A stretch of 35,448 bases of DNA from Vibrio ichthyoenteri ATCC 700023 (GTDB lineage Bacteria; Pseudomonadota; Gammaproteobacteria; Enterobacterales; Vibrionaceae). Below, piece after piece: positions 1 to 8,640 of the stretch. Within the stretch, counting starts at the first letter, position 1; the number at the start of each line of letters is the position of its first letter. The position numbers and the translations under genes were made by a program. The notes under the pieces were generated by a model that worked only from the letters and a program-made list of their open reading frames with translations, did no database searches and was not told where the DNA came from. Location: contig NZ_AFWF01000215.1 of the NCBI RefSeq assembly GCF_000222605.1, positions 1 to 35,448 of the forward strand, in the 5' to 3' direction.

Positions 1-920
1 AAGTTCTCAGCAGAGTACAGACGGATACCATCCCAAGTTGCCCACTGTGTATCAGTATCGATGTTCATTTTGATAACACCGTAGCCGATAGACTCTTGGA
101 TTTCAGCTTCAGAAGAACCTGAACCACCGTGGAATACGAAGTTTAGAGCGTTAGGTGCAATACCGAACTTCTCTGCACAATATGCTTGAGAGTTACGTAG
201 GATAGTTGGAGTTAGTACAACGTTACCTGCTTGGTAAACACCGTGTACGTTACCGAAAGATGCTGCGATAGTGAAACGTGGGCTGATAGCGTTTAGTTTC
301 TCGTATGCGTAAGCAACGTCTTCTGGAGAAGTGTAAAGCTCAGATGCGTCCATGTGAGAGTTATCAACGCCATCTTCTTCACCACCAGTACAACCTAGTT
401 CGATTTCTAGAGTCATGCCCATTTTCGCCATGCGAGCTAGGTATTGACCAGAGATTTCGATGTTCTCTTCTAGCGACTCTTCAGAAAGGTCGATCATGTG
501 AGAAGAGAATAGTGGCTTACCAGTTTGAGCGAAGAACTCTTCACCAGCGTCTAGTAGACCGTCGATCCATGGAAGCAATTTCTTAGCAGCATGGTCAGTG
601 TGAAGGATTACTGGAACGCCGTAAGATTCAGCAACTGCGTGTACGTATTTTGCACCCGCTACAGCGCCAAGGATTTGTGCACCTTGACCTTCAAGTTTCA
701 CGCCTTTACCAGCGAAGAAACCAGCACCGCCGTTAGAGAACTGAACAACAACAGGAGCTTTAACTTTAGAAGCCGCTTCTAGAACACCGTTGATTGAATC
801 AGTGTTAACAACGTTAACTGCAGGAAGAGCAAATTTGTTTGCTTTTGCTACTTCAAATACTTTTTGTACATCATCGCCAGAAATAACGCCTGGTTTTACG
901 AAATCGAAGATCTTAGACAT
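1..920 (-). CDS. fbaA: Class II fructose-bisphosphate aldolase (partial, C-terminus off the window)
   Basis: Cleaves fructose 1,6-bisphosphate to glyceraldehyde 3-phosphate and dihydroxyacetone phosphate in the cytoplasm (glycolysis and gluconeogenesis). The frame reads from ATG at 920 down to base 1 without a stop, about 306 codons of the roughly 358 expected, so the C-terminal fifth is missing. The N-terminus reads MSKIFDFVKPGVISGDDV. HTDHAAKKLLPWIDGLL at about residues 107-123 holds the catalytic aspartate and zinc-binding histidine of class II aldolases. LEIELGCTGGEEDGVDN near residues 171-187 is also typical of the FbaA subgroup. A TAGGA Shine-Dalgarno lies just before the start. It is the last gene of the tkt-epd-pgk-fba block; the 157-bp gap after pgk holds a hairpin, a candidate promoter and a PurR-like box, so it probably has its own promoter. 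The assignment is secure. Confidence 0.97.
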   Translation of the reverse strand, partial: MSKIFDFVKPGVISGDDVQKVFEVAKANKFALPAVNVVNTDSINGVLEAASKVKAPVVVQFSNGGAGFFAGKGVKLEGQGAQILGAVAGAKYVHAVAESYGVPVILHTDHAAKKLLPWIDGLLDAGEEFFAQTGKPLFSSHMIDLSEESLEENIEISGQYLARMAKMGMTLEIELGCTGGEEDGVDNSHMDASELYTSPEDVAYAYEKLNAISPRFTIAASFGNVHGVYQAGNVVLTPTILRNSQAYCAEKFGIAPNALNFVFHGGSGSSEAEIQESIGYGVIKMNIDTDTQWATWDGIRLYSAEN

Positions 921-981
921 GGGTTGTAGTCCTATTTATCTGTCGTTTTAAAAACTAAAACTAATTATTAATTTAAATTTT

Positions 982-993
982 GCAATCGTTTGC
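982..993. promoter_or_regulatory. PurR-like (LacI-family) box upstream of fbaA
   Basis: GCAATCGTTTGC is a 12-bp near-palindrome with a central CG, the form bound by LacI-family regulators. It matches the PurR pattern GCAANCGNTTNC at all fixed positions. On the minus strand it lies about 14 bp downstream of a candidate extended -10 element, where a bound repressor would block initiation. Which regulator binds is inference; a Cra site is less likely because the arm reads GCAA rather than TGAA. Confidence 0.45.
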
Positions 994-1007
994 TCACAAC
1001 GCGCGCT

Positions 1008-1016
1008 ATTCTATCA
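1008..1016 (-). promoter_or_regulatory. Candidate extended -10 promoter for fbaA
   Basis: On the minus strand TGATAGAAT matches an extended -10 element (TG-N-TAGAAT against TG-N-TATAAT). It lies after the pgk hairpin and about 90 bp before the fbaA start. No good -35 hexamer stands at the usual distance, which is common for extended -10 promoters. Confidence 0.4.
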
Positions 1017-1041
1017 GAGAATAATGTGACTTGCAGCAAAC

Positions 1042-1073
1042 AAGAAAGCGGAAAATTTCTCTCCCGCTTTCTT
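1042..1073 (-). terminator. Hairpin after pgk (partial terminator or attenuator)
   Basis: AAGAAAGCGG and CCGCTTTCTT form a perfect 10-bp stem with a 12-nt loop a few bases after the pgk stop. On the minus strand it is followed by GTTTGC, a weak U-tract, so it may terminate only part of the transcription or protect the 3' end of the epd-pgk message. Confidence 0.55.
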
Positions 1074-1077
1074 CGAA

Positions 1078-2238
1078 TTATTTAGCGCGTGACTCTAGCA
1101 TTTCAACTGCTGGAAGTACTTTACCTTCAACGAACTCAAGGAATGCACCACCGCCAGTAGAGATGTAAGAAACATCAGCTTTGATACCGAACTTATCGAT
1201 AGCTGCTAGTGTGTCACCACCGCCCGCTACAGAGAAACCTGCAGACTTAGCGATTGCTTCAGAAATACCTTTAGTGCCTGCTTCGAAGTTCTTGAACTCG
1301 AATACACCTACTGGGCCGTTCCAAAGGATAGTTTTTGCGTTAGCAATGATGTCTGCTAGAACAGCTGTTGAATCTGGACCTAGGTCGAAGATCATGTCGT
1401 CATCTTGAACGTCAGCAACGTTCTTGATTTCAGCTTCAGCGTTTTCATCAAATGCTTTTGCACAAGCAACGTCAGTTGCTACTGGAATCGCACACTCTTT
1501 CATTAGCTTCTTAGCGGTTTCAACTAGGTCAGCTTCGTATAGAGACTTACCTACGTTGTGGCCTTCAGCAGCAATGAATGTGTTCGCAATACCACCGCCA
1601 ACAACAAGTTGGTCAGCGATTTTAGATAGCGACTCAAGAACAGTCAGTTTAGTAGAAACTTTAGAACCACCAACGATTGCTACTAGTGGACGCTCTGGGT
1701 TGCTCATTGCTTTGCCTAGAGCTTCTAGTTCAGCAGCAAGAAGAGGACCAGCACAAGCGATATCAGCGTGCATACCTACGCCGTGAGTAGAAGCTTGAGC
1801 ACGGTGAGCAGTACCGAATGCATCCATTACGAATACATCACAAAGTGCTGCGTATGCTTTAGATAGTTCTTCTTCGTTTTTCTTCTCGCCTTTGTTAAAG
1901 CGAACGTTTTCAAGAACAACAAGCTCACCAGCGTTTAGTTCTAGACCGTTTAGGTAGTCTTTCGCTAGTTTAACGTCACAATCTAGTGCGTCGTTTAGGT
2001 AGTTAACTACAGGAGCTAGAGAGAACTCTTCTGCATATTCGCCTTCAGTAGGACGACCTAGGTGAGAAGTAACCATAACTTTCGCGCCAGCTTCTAGGCA
2101 AAGTTTGATAGTTGGTAGCGATGCAAGAATACGTGCATCTGAAGTTACTTTACCGTCTTTTACTGGTACGTTTAGGTCAGCACGGATGAATACGCGTTTA
2201 CCTGCTAGATCCAGGTCAGTCATCTTGATTACAGACAT
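1078..2238 (-). CDS. pgk: Phosphoglycerate kinase
   Basis: Transfers the acyl phosphate of 1,3-bisphosphoglycerate to ADP, the first ATP-forming step of glycolysis, in the cytoplasm. The protein is 386 residues, the usual bacterial size. Visible motifs are [13 protein letters not shown] near the N-terminus (substrate binding), [18 protein letters not shown], the lysine-containing [13 protein letters not shown], and the nucleotide-binding [11 protein letters not shown] and GGGDTLAAI near the C-terminus. I start it at the ATG at 2238 (MSVIKMTDL): a GAGAGGA Shine-Dalgarno lies directly upstream and would be inside the gene if the upstream TTG at 2253 were used. It follows epd with a gap of about 150 bp that holds a hairpin, and precedes fbaA; co-transcription with epd is likely. 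Confidence 0.98.
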   Translation of the reverse strand: MSVIKMTDLDLAGKRVFIRADLNVPVKDGKVTSDARILASLPTIKLCLEAGAKVMVTSHLGRPTEGEYAEEFSLAPVVNYLNDALDCDVKLAKDYLNGLELNAGELVVLENVRFNKGEKKNEEELSKAYAALCDVFVMDAFGTAHRAQASTHGVGMHADIACAGPLLAAELEALGKAMSNPERPLVAIVGGSKVSTKLTVLESLSKIADQLVVGGGIANTFIAAEGHNVGKSLYEADLVETAKKLMKECAIPVATDVACAKAFDENAEAEIKNVADVQDDDMIFDLGPDSTAVLADIIANAKTILWNGPVGVFEFKNFEAGTKGISEAIAKSAGFSVAGGGDTLAAIDKFGIKADVSYISTGGGAFLEFVEGKVLPAVEMLESRAK

Positions 2239-2340
2239 GATTTGTCCTCTCAAATATTAAATTAATAAAGTTTTAACTACTCGGCAGCCTTGCCAAGCCT
2301 GTGAATTCTTTAACTGATTATGGATATGGAGCTCGCTCCG

Positions 2341-2365
2341 ATTTATTTCAAGGGAAGAAATAAAT
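2341..2365. repeat. Inverted repeat between epd and pgk
   Basis: ATTTATTTC and GAAATAAAT form a perfect 9-bp inverted repeat with a 7-nt loop, 25 bp after the epd stop. It is AT-only except for one pair and has no following U-tract, so an mRNA processing or stability element is more likely than a terminator. A second short inverted repeat, GGAGC and GCTCC, lies just beyond at 2327-2338. Confidence 0.5.
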
Positions 2366-2389
2366 TATTTATCCGTAATCATTGGAAGC

Positions 2390-3415
2390 TTACTGCGCAG
2401 CTTGCATCGCTAATGCGGTATCCAGCATACGGTTTGCAAAGCCCCATTCATTATCACACCACACCAGCATTTTGACTAAATGACCATCGCTAACTCGCGT
2501 CTGGCTGCCATCAACAATGGCACTGTGTGGATCGTGATTGAAGTCCACCGATACGAGCGGCGCTTCAGTATAGTCAACAATATGACGTAATGTACACTGA
2601 GATGCATTAACAATGGTTTGATTTACGTCATTAACTTTCACATTCGTACTAATTGTGACACTTAAATCCATCGCGGTAACGTTAACCGTCGGCACACGCA
2701 CCGAAATCGCTTCAAACTTGTTAGAAAATTTCGGGAATATTCTTTCAATCCCTTTGTGCAATTTGGTATCGACAGGAATGATCGACTGACTGGCTGCGCG
2801 GGTTCGGCGCAAGTCAGTATGGTAAGCATCAATCACTTGCTGATCGTTCATCGAAGAATGAATAGTGGTAATGGTGCCAGAATCAATGCCAAATGCGTCA
2901 TCTAAAACCTGAATGATGGGCACGATGCAGTTAGTGGTACAAGAGCCATTAGAGACGATAGTATGTTCAGGGGTCAGGGTATGATGATTCACGCCATAGA
3001 TAATGGTGTTATCAAGATCATTAGCCCCAGGGTGAGAGAAAAGCACTTTGTTGGCGCCCGCTTCGATATGCGCAAGGCCATCTGCACGGCAACCATAGAC
3101 CCCCGTGCAATCAAGCACGATATCCACATCCAGATCGCGCCAGGGCAGCAGATCTATTTCACTAAGATGCAAAATTCGAATCGTATCGTGCTCACCCGCT
3201 TCGTGGTGTATGTAGAGGTGTTCTTGATCGTGGCTAATTTTTTTGGCAAATCGGCCATGACTAGTGTCGTATTGAAGTAAATGTGCCATTGCTTCAGGCT
3301 GGGCTAACTCATTCACCGCGACGACTTTGATCTGTTGGTGCTTGCCGCTTTCATACACAGCTCGCAACACATTACGACCGATCCGTCCAAATCCATTGAT
3401 CGCAACTTTCAGCAT
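2390..3415 (-). CDS. epd: D-erythrose-4-phosphate dehydrogenase
   Basis: Oxidises erythrose 4-phosphate to 4-phosphoerythronate with NAD+, the first step towards pyridoxal 5'-phosphate. The 341-residue protein is a GAPDH paralogue: [14 protein letters not shown] at residues 6-19 is the Rossmann dinucleotide loop, SNGSCTTNC at about 155-163 holds the catalytic cysteine, and [23 protein letters not shown] replaces the HS-T-TQ-DG region of true GAPDH, which marks the Epd group. [11 protein letters not shown] closes the protein. It starts at ATG 3415 and opens the epd-pgk-fbaA block. A true GAPDH is the only alternative; the HSSMNDQQ segment and the pgk-fba context argue for Epd. Confidence 0.94.
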   Translation of the reverse strand: MLKVAINGFGRIGRNVLRAVYESGKHQQIKVVAVNELAQPEAMAHLLQYDTSHGRFAKKISHDQEHLYIHHEAGEHDTIRILHLSEIDLLPWRDLDVDIVLDCTGVYGCRADGLAHIEAGANKVLFSHPGANDLDNTIIYGVNHHTLTPEHTIVSNGSCTTNCIVPIIQVLDDAFGIDSGTITTIHSSMNDQQVIDAYHTDLRRTRAASQSIIPVDTKLHKGIERIFPKFSNKFEAISVRVPTVNVTAMDLSVTISTNVKVNDVNQTIVNASQCTLRHIVDYTEAPLVSVDFNHDPHSAIVDGSQTRVSDGHLVKMLVWCDNEWGFANRMLDTALAMQAAQ

Positions 3416-3626
3416 AATTCCATCGCCTATCGTTTTTTAATGCAGCATCCTATTTAGTGCCACAGATACTAACCGATCTACCAGTAAAGCGCAGTAAAAG
3501 AGTGACCCGAGCCTAAACAACAATGTAATGATCCAGTGACCCATTTTATAACCATTGAATCAACTGCTTGTTTGTGCATTTATTAACCAAGTTATCTTCA
3601 TCATATTGAAGCCAAAGGAGCTGGAG

Positions 3627-3863
3627 ATGTCATCATCAAGCGATACTCACTTTTGTAAAGCATGCAATAATGAAACGCCATACAGTGAAGTATTAGTACG
3701 TAAGCCAAGCAAATACGATTCAGATCCTAGCCTTTTAGGACGAATCAAATTATTTGCGCACACCTTTATCAATGGCGGCAACTATCACGATATGGATCGA
3801 TATGTCACCTGCAAAGTTTGTGGCTTAAAAGAGCTCGACAATAAAGGCCACGAGCACGAATAG
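3627..3863 (+). CDS. Small zinc-ribbon-like protein of unknown function
   Basis: A 78-residue protein starting at ATG 3627 (MSSSSDTHFCKAC), just after a strong AAAGGAG at 3615-3620; an upstream in-frame start at 3555 would put this site inside the gene and gives an unlikely N-terminus. It has CKAC at residues 10-13 and CKVC at about 65-68, the two knuckles expected of a small zinc ribbon, with a charged middle holding FINGGNYHDMDRYVTC. There is no signal peptide or membrane segment. It is transcribed divergently from epd and convergently with tkt, ending before a bidirectional terminator. I do not recognise a named function; small CxxC...CxxC proteins of this kind often bind zinc or nucleic acid, but that is only inference. 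Confidence 0.75.
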   Translation: MSSSSDTHFCKACNNETPYSEVLVRKPSKYDSDPSLLGRIKLFAHTFINGGNYHDMDRYVTCKVCGLKELDNKGHEHE

Positions 3864-3900
3864 CTCATCATTCTGCTACTGATAAAAAATACCGATATAA

Positions 3901-3928
3901 AAAAACCGAGCTCAATCGCTCGGTTTTT
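3901..3928. terminator. Bidirectional intrinsic terminator (zinc-ribbon gene / tkt)
   Basis: AAAAACCGAG and CTCGGTTTTT form a stem with an 8-nt loop, flanked by A-runs on the left and T-runs on the right. It can end transcription of the small plus-strand gene and of tkt on the minus strand. Confidence 0.85.
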
Positions 3929-3968
3929 GTGTTTAAGACGCTATTTTTATTTAGCTAGCAAGCGGCAA

Positions 3969-5963
3969 TTAAGCCAGTAATTCTTGCGCAGTATTCACCA
4001 CGTTTTCCACGGTGAAGCCGAACATTTCAAACAGTTGCTCCGCTGGTGCAGACTCACCAAATGTCGTCATACCGATAATACGACCATCAAAGCCTACGTA
4101 CTTGTACCAGAAGTCAGCAATACCGGCTTCAATCGCGATACGAGCTGTCACATCTGATGGCAATACTGATTCACGGTAAGCCGCATCTTGCTTATCAAAC
4201 GCGTCGGTTGCTGGCATTGATACGATACGTACTGCTTTACCTTGCGCCGTTAGCTCTTCTGCCGCTTTTACCGCTAACTCAACTTCAGAGCCCGTTGAGA
4301 TAAGGATTAGCTCAGGCTTACCTGCGCAATCTTTTAGGATGTAGCCGCCGCGAGCGATGTTCGCCACTTGCTCTGCATCACGAGGTTGTTGTGCTAGGTT
4401 TTGACGTGAGAAGATAAGCGCTGATGGGCCATCTTTACGTTCAATCGCCAGTTTCCATGCTACCGCTGATTCAACTTGGTCACATGGACGCCATGTGCTC
4501 ATGTTTGGTGTTAGGCGTAGAGAAGCAATTTGCTCAACCGGTTGGTGAGTTGGGCCATCTTCGCCCAGACCAATAGAGTCATGGGTGTACACTTGGATGT
4601 TCTGAACTTTCATCAGAGCAGCCATACGCATTGCGTTACGCGCGTATTCCATGAACATTAGGAAGGTTGCGCCGTAAGGAACAAAACCACCGTGCAGAGC
4701 GATACCGTTCATGATCGCCGTCATACCGAATTCACGCACACCGTAGTGGATATAGTTACCGGCAAAATCATCCGCCGTTAGCGATTTAGAACCCGACCAC
4801 ATGGTCAAGTTTGAAGGTGCTAAGTCAGCCGAACCACCCATAAATTCTGGTAGCATTGCACCAAACGCTTCTAGTGCGTTTTGTGATGCTTTACGTGATG
4901 CGATGTTGGCAGGGTTTGCTTGTAGATCAGCGATGATTTGCTGAGTCTTCTCTTCCCATTGTGCTGGCAGTTCACCGTTTACACGACGTTTAAATTCAGC
5001 CGCTTCTGCTGGGTAAGCCGCTGCGTAAGCTGCGAATTTTGCATCCCAAGCCGCTTCTTTGTCTGCGCCTGCTGCTTTTGCATCCCACTCAGAGTATACG
5101 TCTGCTGGGATTTCAAATGCAGGGTGGTTCCAACCAAGGAACTCACGCGCCGCGGCGATTTCTTCAGCACCAAGTGGCGCGCCGTGACAGTCATGAGAGC
5201 CTGATTTGTTTGGTGAACCAAAACCGATGATAGTTTTAGTACAGATTAGCGTCGGGCGAGGATCTGCTTTTGCCGCTTCAATTGCAGCATTGATGGCGTC
5301 AGCATCGTGGCCATCAACCGCAGGAATAACATGCCAACCGTAGGCTTCAAAACGCTTAGGCGTATCGTCAGAGAACCAACCTTCCACGTGTCCATCGATT
5401 GAAATGCCGTTGTCATCCCAAAATGCGATCAATTTACCTAGGCCTAGCGTACCCGCTAGCGAACATGCTTCGTGCGAGATGCCTTCCATCAAACAGCCAT
5501 CACCCATAAACACATAAGTGTGGTGATCAACGATGTCATGGCCTTCTTTATTGAACTGAGCAGCCAAAGACTTTTCAGCCATCGCCATACCAACTGCGTT
5601 GGTGATGCCTTGACCTAGAGGACCAGTGGTGGTTTCAATACCCGGTGCGTAACCGTATTCAGGGTGACCTGGCGTTTTAGAGTGCAGTTGACGGAAGTTC
5701 TTAAGGTCATCAATAGACAGCTCGTAACCACTTAGGTGTAGTAGAGAGTAAATCAGCATTGAACCGTGGCCGTTAGAAAGAATAAAACGGTCACGATCAG
5801 CCCACTCAGGGTTGGTTGGGTTGTGGTTTAGGTGAGAGCGCCAAAGAACTTCAGCGATATCAGCCATACCCATTGGTGCGCCAGGGTGGCCTGAGTTAGC
5901 TTGTTGAACGCCATCCATGCTAAGTGCGCGGATTGCATTTGCTAGGTGTTTACGAGAAGACAT
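3969..5963 (-). CDS. tkt: Transketolase
   Basis: Thiamine-diphosphate enzyme that moves two-carbon units between sugar phosphates in the non-oxidative pentose phosphate pathway, linking glycolysis to ribose 5-phosphate and erythrose 4-phosphate (the Epd substrate encoded next door). The protein is 664 residues. GHPGAPMG at 25-32, GHGSML at 65-70, and the ThDP motif beginning GDG at 154 and ending DDN at 183-185 are visible, as are the pyrimidine-domain segment [16 protein letters not shown] and the C-terminal [10 protein letters not shown] start it at ATG 5963 ([17 protein letters not shown]), with AGGAG just upstream. An in-frame extension of 35 codons to 6068 exists, but its composition is unlike the family. 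A second transketolase gene may exist elsewhere, so I do not add the A/B suffix. Confidence 0.97.
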   Translation of the reverse strand: MSSRKHLANAIRALSMDGVQQANSGHPGAPMGMADIAEVLWRSHLNHNPTNPEWADRDRFILSNGHGSMLIYSLLHLSGYELSIDDLKNFRQLHSKTPGHPEYGYAPGIETTTGPLGQGITNAVGMAMAEKSLAAQFNKEGHDIVDHHTYVFMGDGCLMEGISHEACSLAGTLGLGKLIAFWDDNGISIDGHVEGWFSDDTPKRFEAYGWHVIPAVDGHDADAINAAIEAAKADPRPTLICTKTIIGFGSPNKSGSHDCHGAPLGAEEIAAAREFLGWNHPAFEIPADVYSEWDAKAAGADKEAAWDAKFAAYAAAYPAEAAEFKRRVNGELPAQWEEKTQQIIADLQANPANIASRKASQNALEAFGAMLPEFMGGSADLAPSNLTMWSGSKSLTADDFAGNYIHYGVREFGMTAIMNGIALHGGFVPYGATFLMFMEYARNAMRMAALMKVQNIQVYTHDSIGLGEDGPTHQPVEQIASLRLTPNMSTWRPCDQVESAVAWKLAIERKDGPSALIFSRQNLAQQPRDAEQVANIARGGYILKDCAGKPELILISTGSEVELAVKAAEELTAQGKAVRIVSMPATDAFDKQDAAYRESVLPSDVTARIAIEAGIADFWYKYVGFDGRIIGMTTFGESAPAEQLFEMFGFTVENVVNTAQELLA

Positions 5964-6040
5964 GTCTGCTCCTAAGTGCAAGTAAGCGAGTTGATATAGG
6001 GTAATTATGGGCAGTATTCTCTCAGAGCCCCTAGGGCACT

Positions 6041-6052
6041 GCAAACGTTTTC
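6041..6052. promoter_or_regulatory. PurR-like box 1 upstream of tkt
   Basis: GCAAACGTTTTC fits the PurR pattern GCAANCGNTTNC at every fixed position. It lies 78 bp upstream of the tkt start and about 30 bp downstream (minus strand) of a TAAAAT hexamer at 6079-6084 that could be the tkt -10. Regulator identity is inference. Confidence 0.45.
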
Positions 6053-6126
6053 CCGACAAAAAAACCACAAATATTCGGATTTTACCCGCGCTTTGACTAA
6101 AGTTCTTTCATTTAACGTTTTAAAAA

Positions 6127-6138
6127 GCAAACGATTGG
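6127..6138. promoter_or_regulatory. PurR-like box 2 upstream of tkt
   Basis: GCAAACGATTGG matches the PurR pattern except for the last C. Its centre is 86 bp from that of box 1, about eight turns of DNA, and the two boxes flank the candidate tkt -10. That spacing would suit looping by a tetrameric LacI-family protein or two independent dimers. It also lies just upstream of the metK promoter on the other strand. Confidence 0.4.
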
Positions 6139-6162
6139 TTTCTGATTTAATACAAAAAGAGC

Positions 6163-6190
6163 TTGTAATTCGAACATACCAACATAAAAT
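6163..6190 (+). promoter_or_regulatory. metK promoter
   Basis: TTGTAA at 6163-6168 and TAAAAT at 6185-6190 are separated by 16 bp, a good sigma-70 pair. The MetJ operator begins at the next base and would cover the start point, which supports this promoter choice. The predicted leader is about 85 nt. Confidence 0.65.
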
Positions 6191-6222
6191 AGACGTCTAG
6201 ATGTAGAAACACCTACATAGCT
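6191..6222 (+). promoter_or_regulatory. MetJ operator (tandem Met boxes) of metK
   Basis: The 8-mer AGACGTCT at 6191-6198 is a perfect Met box. It is followed in phase by AGATGTAG, AAACACCT and ACATAGCT, degenerate copies matching at 4 to 5 of 8 positions each. Tandem 8-bp boxes are how MetJ binds, with S-adenosylmethionine as co-repressor, so MetK product would feed back on its own gene. Confidence 0.85.
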
Positions 6223-6238
6223 GAAGACTATTTTTGAT

Positions 6239-6257
6239 ACAGATATCGATTATCTGT
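6239..6257. repeat. Inverted repeat in the metK leader
   Basis: ACAGATA and TATCTGT form a perfect 7-bp inverted repeat around TCGAT, 25 bp before the metK start and downstream of the MetJ operator. It could be an RNA hairpin in the leader or a second operator; no family assignment is made. Confidence 0.5.
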
Positions 6258-6282
6258 CTCTACGAACAAACATGGAGTTCAC

Positions 6283-7437
6283 ATGGCTAAGCACCTATTT
6301 ACCTCTGAGTCAGTTTCAGAAGGCCATCCAGATAAAATTGCAGACCAAATTTCTGATGCAGTTCTTGATGCGATTTTAGAACAAGACCCGAAAGCACGTG
6401 TTGCGTGTGAAACCTACGTAAAAACCGGCATGGTCATGGTTGGTGGTGAAGTGACAACTTCAGCATGGGTAGATATCGAAGAAATCACTCGTGAGACCGT
6501 CCGTGAAATCGGCTACGTCCACTCAGATATGGGCTTTGATGCGAACTCTTGTGCTGTTCTCAACACCATCGGTAAGCAATCGCCTGACATCAACCAAGGT
6601 GTTGATAAAGCCGATCCTAAAGAGCAAGGTGCTGGTGACCAAGGCATCATGTTTGGTTATGCAACCAACGAAACTGACATTTTAATGCCAGCGCCAATCA
6701 CTTACTCACACCTGCTTGTTAAGAAACAAGCGGAAGTACGTAAGAGCGGCAAATTGGATTTCCTTCGTCCAGATGCGAAATCACAAGTTACTTTCCAGTA
6801 CGATCAAGGCAAAATTGTTGGTATTGATGCTGTGGTTCTTTCTACCCAACATTGTGATTCTGTGACGACACCAGATCTACGTGAAGCGGTAATGGAAGAG
6901 ATCATTAAGCCGGTACTACCTGCTGAATGGCTAAATAAAGAAACTAAATTCTTTATTAACCCAACCGGTCGTTTTGTTATCGGTGGCCCAATGGGTGACT
7001 GTGGTCTAACGGGTCGTAAGATCATCGTTGATACCTACGGCGGCGCAGCTCGTCACGGTGGCGGTGCATTCTCAGGTAAAGATCCATCAAAAGTTGACCG
7101 TTCAGCAGCATACGCGGCACGTTACGTAGCGAAAAACATCGTTGCTGCTGGTATGGCTGATCGTTGTGAAATCCAATTGTCTTACGCAATCGGCGTCGCG
7201 GATCCGACTTCTATCATGGTAGAAACGTTTGGTACGGAAAAAGTATCTCACGACATCATCATCGAAGCCGTTCGTCAACACTTCGACCTACGCCCATACG
7301 GCCTACAAGAGATGTTGAACCTACTTCAGCCTATCTATAAGCAGACGGCAGCTTACGGCCACTTTGGTCGTGAAGAGTTCCCATGGGAAGCAACAGATAA
7401 AGCCGCTATTCTGCGCGATTTCGCCGGCATTAAGTAA
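6283..7437 (+). CDS. metK: S-adenosylmethionine synthetase
   Basis: Makes S-adenosylmethionine from methionine and ATP with release of phosphate and pyrophosphate; a cytoplasmic tetramer and an essential source of methyl groups. The protein is 384 residues, the family's usual length. GHPDK at 14-18 holds the catalytic histidine and a magnesium ligand, [11 protein letters not shown] at 116-126 is the methionine/ATP signature, and GGGAFSGKD at 259-267 is the phosphate-binding P-loop. The start at 6283 is preceded by TGGAG. The gene has its own MetJ-regulated promoter and is followed by a strong terminator, so it is a single-gene unit, divergent from tkt. Confidence 0.98.
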   Translation: MAKHLFTSESVSEGHPDKIADQISDAVLDAILEQDPKARVACETYVKTGMVMVGGEVTTSAWVDIEEITRETVREIGYVHSDMGFDANSCAVLNTIGKQSPDINQGVDKADPKEQGAGDQGIMFGYATNETDILMPAPITYSHLLVKKQAEVRKSGKLDFLRPDAKSQVTFQYDQGKIVGIDAVVLSTQHCDSVTTPDLREAVMEEIIKPVLPAEWLNKETKFFINPTGRFVIGGPMGDCGLTGRKIIVDTYGGAARHGGGAFSGKDPSKVDRSAAYAARYVAKNIVAAGMADRCEIQLSYAIGVADPTSIMVETFGTEKVSHDIIIEAVRQHFDLRPYGLQEMLNLLQPIYKQTAAYGHFGREEFPWEATDKAAILRDFAGIK

Positions 7438-7460
7438 TCACTTAACGCTACGATTCTTCA

Positions 7461-7488
7461 AGCCCTCGCAACTGCGAGGGCTTTTTTT
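7461..7488 (+). terminator. metK intrinsic terminator
   Basis: AGCCCTCGCA and TGCGAGGGCT form a perfect 10-bp stem on a 2-nt loop (four nucleotides in practice), followed by a run of T, 24 bp after the metK stop. Confidence 0.92.
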
Positions 7489-7761
7489 ATCAAGATACCA
7501 ACTGAATGCCCTCTACTGACTCGCCGCTAAATTAATCCATCGCTCAATCAGCAAATAATTTGTAAATTCGACCATTGTTGCCAATAGTTAAAATAATGTT
7601 AAATATCATAAATGCACATCTAACACCGAAATTGATCGTCAACACACTGATTTTCAAACCATGATGTCGGCTAGAGCGAGTTTGATGTCCCGCCGGTTAG
7701 GCTGCCATTGAATCAACCACAACAAGAAGTGGTTACTGTGGGATACCATCAAGGAGGAGCT
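7489..7761 (+). other. Non-coding region before the DUF2189 gene
   Basis: About 270 bp with no convincing gene. TTGCCA at 7578-7583 and TAAATA at 7600-7605, 16 bp apart in an AT-rich stretch, are a possible promoter and would give a leader of roughly 150 nt. AACCAC and GTGGTT (about 7715-7734) could form a small hairpin shortly before the ribosome binding site. Nothing else stands out. Confidence 0.4.
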
Positions 7762-8559
7762 ATGCCTCGTACCGTGAATCAATCGGACTTTAAGAATGAG
7801 CGAAAGGAAGTCCCCAACCATGAATACGCTCGAACCATACCGTGTAACCAGGTCAGTATTAGCGCGCCTTTTCATTGGCTGGCGCTCGGGCTGCATGACT
7901 TAGTTAAAATGCCCATCATTAGCGCTTTCTATGGCCTATGTTTTATGGCCGCCGCCATCGGCATTGTGCTACTGGTGCAATGGCAAGGCACTCATTTAGT
8001 TGTCATGCCGAGCCTTGTCGTCTATATGCTCATCGGCCCCTTTTTAGCGCTGGGACTCTATGACGCAAGTTGGGCAAGAGAACGCGGTCGCAATGCTAGT
8101 TTGTTCCACTCCATCAAAGCGATCAGCCGCAACTCGAGTTCCCAATGGGCATTTGCGGTGCTGCTTGCTGTTTGCATGATCTTCTGGATGCGCATTGCTG
8201 CATTGTTACACGCTCTTTATCCATCGGTGCAAGGCGCGCCATTGACTGAATTTTTGCCCTTCTTGGTCATTGGATCAATCGTTGGTTTTGTACTCGCATG
8301 CGTCGTATTCAGCCTTTCTGCGTTTTCTATTCCATTAATGATGGAGCGCCGCGTTGACATGATGACCGCGGTATTTACCAGCTTTAATGCGGTGAAAAAC
8401 AACATCCCAGCGATGGTAGTTTGGGCGGCAATCATTTGCGGTGGCATCTTGATTGGTTTTGCCACCTACGGTATTGGTATGCTGTTTACCATGCCGATCC
8501 TCGGCTATGGTACTTGGCACGCTTACCATGAAGTGATTAAGAAGAAACATCACCCTTAA
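7762..8559 (+). CDS. DUF2189-type integral membrane protein
   Basis: A 265-residue inner-membrane protein. The start at ATG 7762 (MPRTVNQSDF) follows a near-perfect AAGGAGGAG; an upstream TTG at 7708 would add 18 residues but bury this site. A hydrophilic N-terminus of about 60 residues is followed by roughly six hydrophobic segments in pairs, including FYGLCFMAAAIGIVLLV, MPSLVVYMLIGPFLALGL, WAFAVLLAVCMIFWM, FLVIGSIVGFVLACVVFSL, MVVWAAIICGGILIGF and MLFTMPILGYGTWHAY. The GPFLALGLYDASWARERG segment and the closing GYGTWHAYHEV are features I associate with the DUF2189 family of uncharacterised bacterial membrane proteins. It ends in a His/Lys-rich tail. It stands alone between terminators. The function is unknown. 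Confidence 0.85.
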   Translation: MPRTVNQSDFKNERKEVPNHEYARTIPCNQVSISAPFHWLALGLHDLVKMPIISAFYGLCFMAAAIGIVLLVQWQGTHLVVMPSLVVYMLIGPFLALGLYDASWARERGRNASLFHSIKAISRNSSSQWAFAVLLAVCMIFWMRIAALLHALYPSVQGAPLTEFLPFLVIGSIVGFVLACVVFSLSAFSIPLMMERRVDMMTAVFTSFNAVKNNIPAMVVWAAIICGGILIGFATYGIGMLFTMPILGYGTWHAYHEVIKKKHHP

Positions 8560-8587
8560 CAGATTGAATGCTTCGCTATATGATGCA

Positions 8588-8618
8588 AATAGCCCAGCCA
8601 TTGCGCTGGGCTATTTTT
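8588..8618 (+). terminator. Intrinsic terminator after the DUF2189 gene
   Basis: AATAGCCCAGC and GCTGGGCTATT form an 11-bp stem with a 6-nt loop, running into a T-tract. It lies 28 bp after the stop and just upstream of sprT. Confidence 0.9.
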
Positions 8619-8640
8619 ATAATGAGAGTATGGATCTAGC

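Noticed and set aside
4979-5221. Open frames opposite tkt
   Set aside because: Overlapping frames on both strands here follow from tkt codon bias; they have Ser/Cys/Lys-rich unnatural composition and no ribosome sites.
5964-6068. N-terminal extension of transketolase by 35 residues
   Set aside because: The extra residues match nothing in the family, run through a PurR-like box and the promoter region, and a good AGGAG precedes the internal ATG at 5963.
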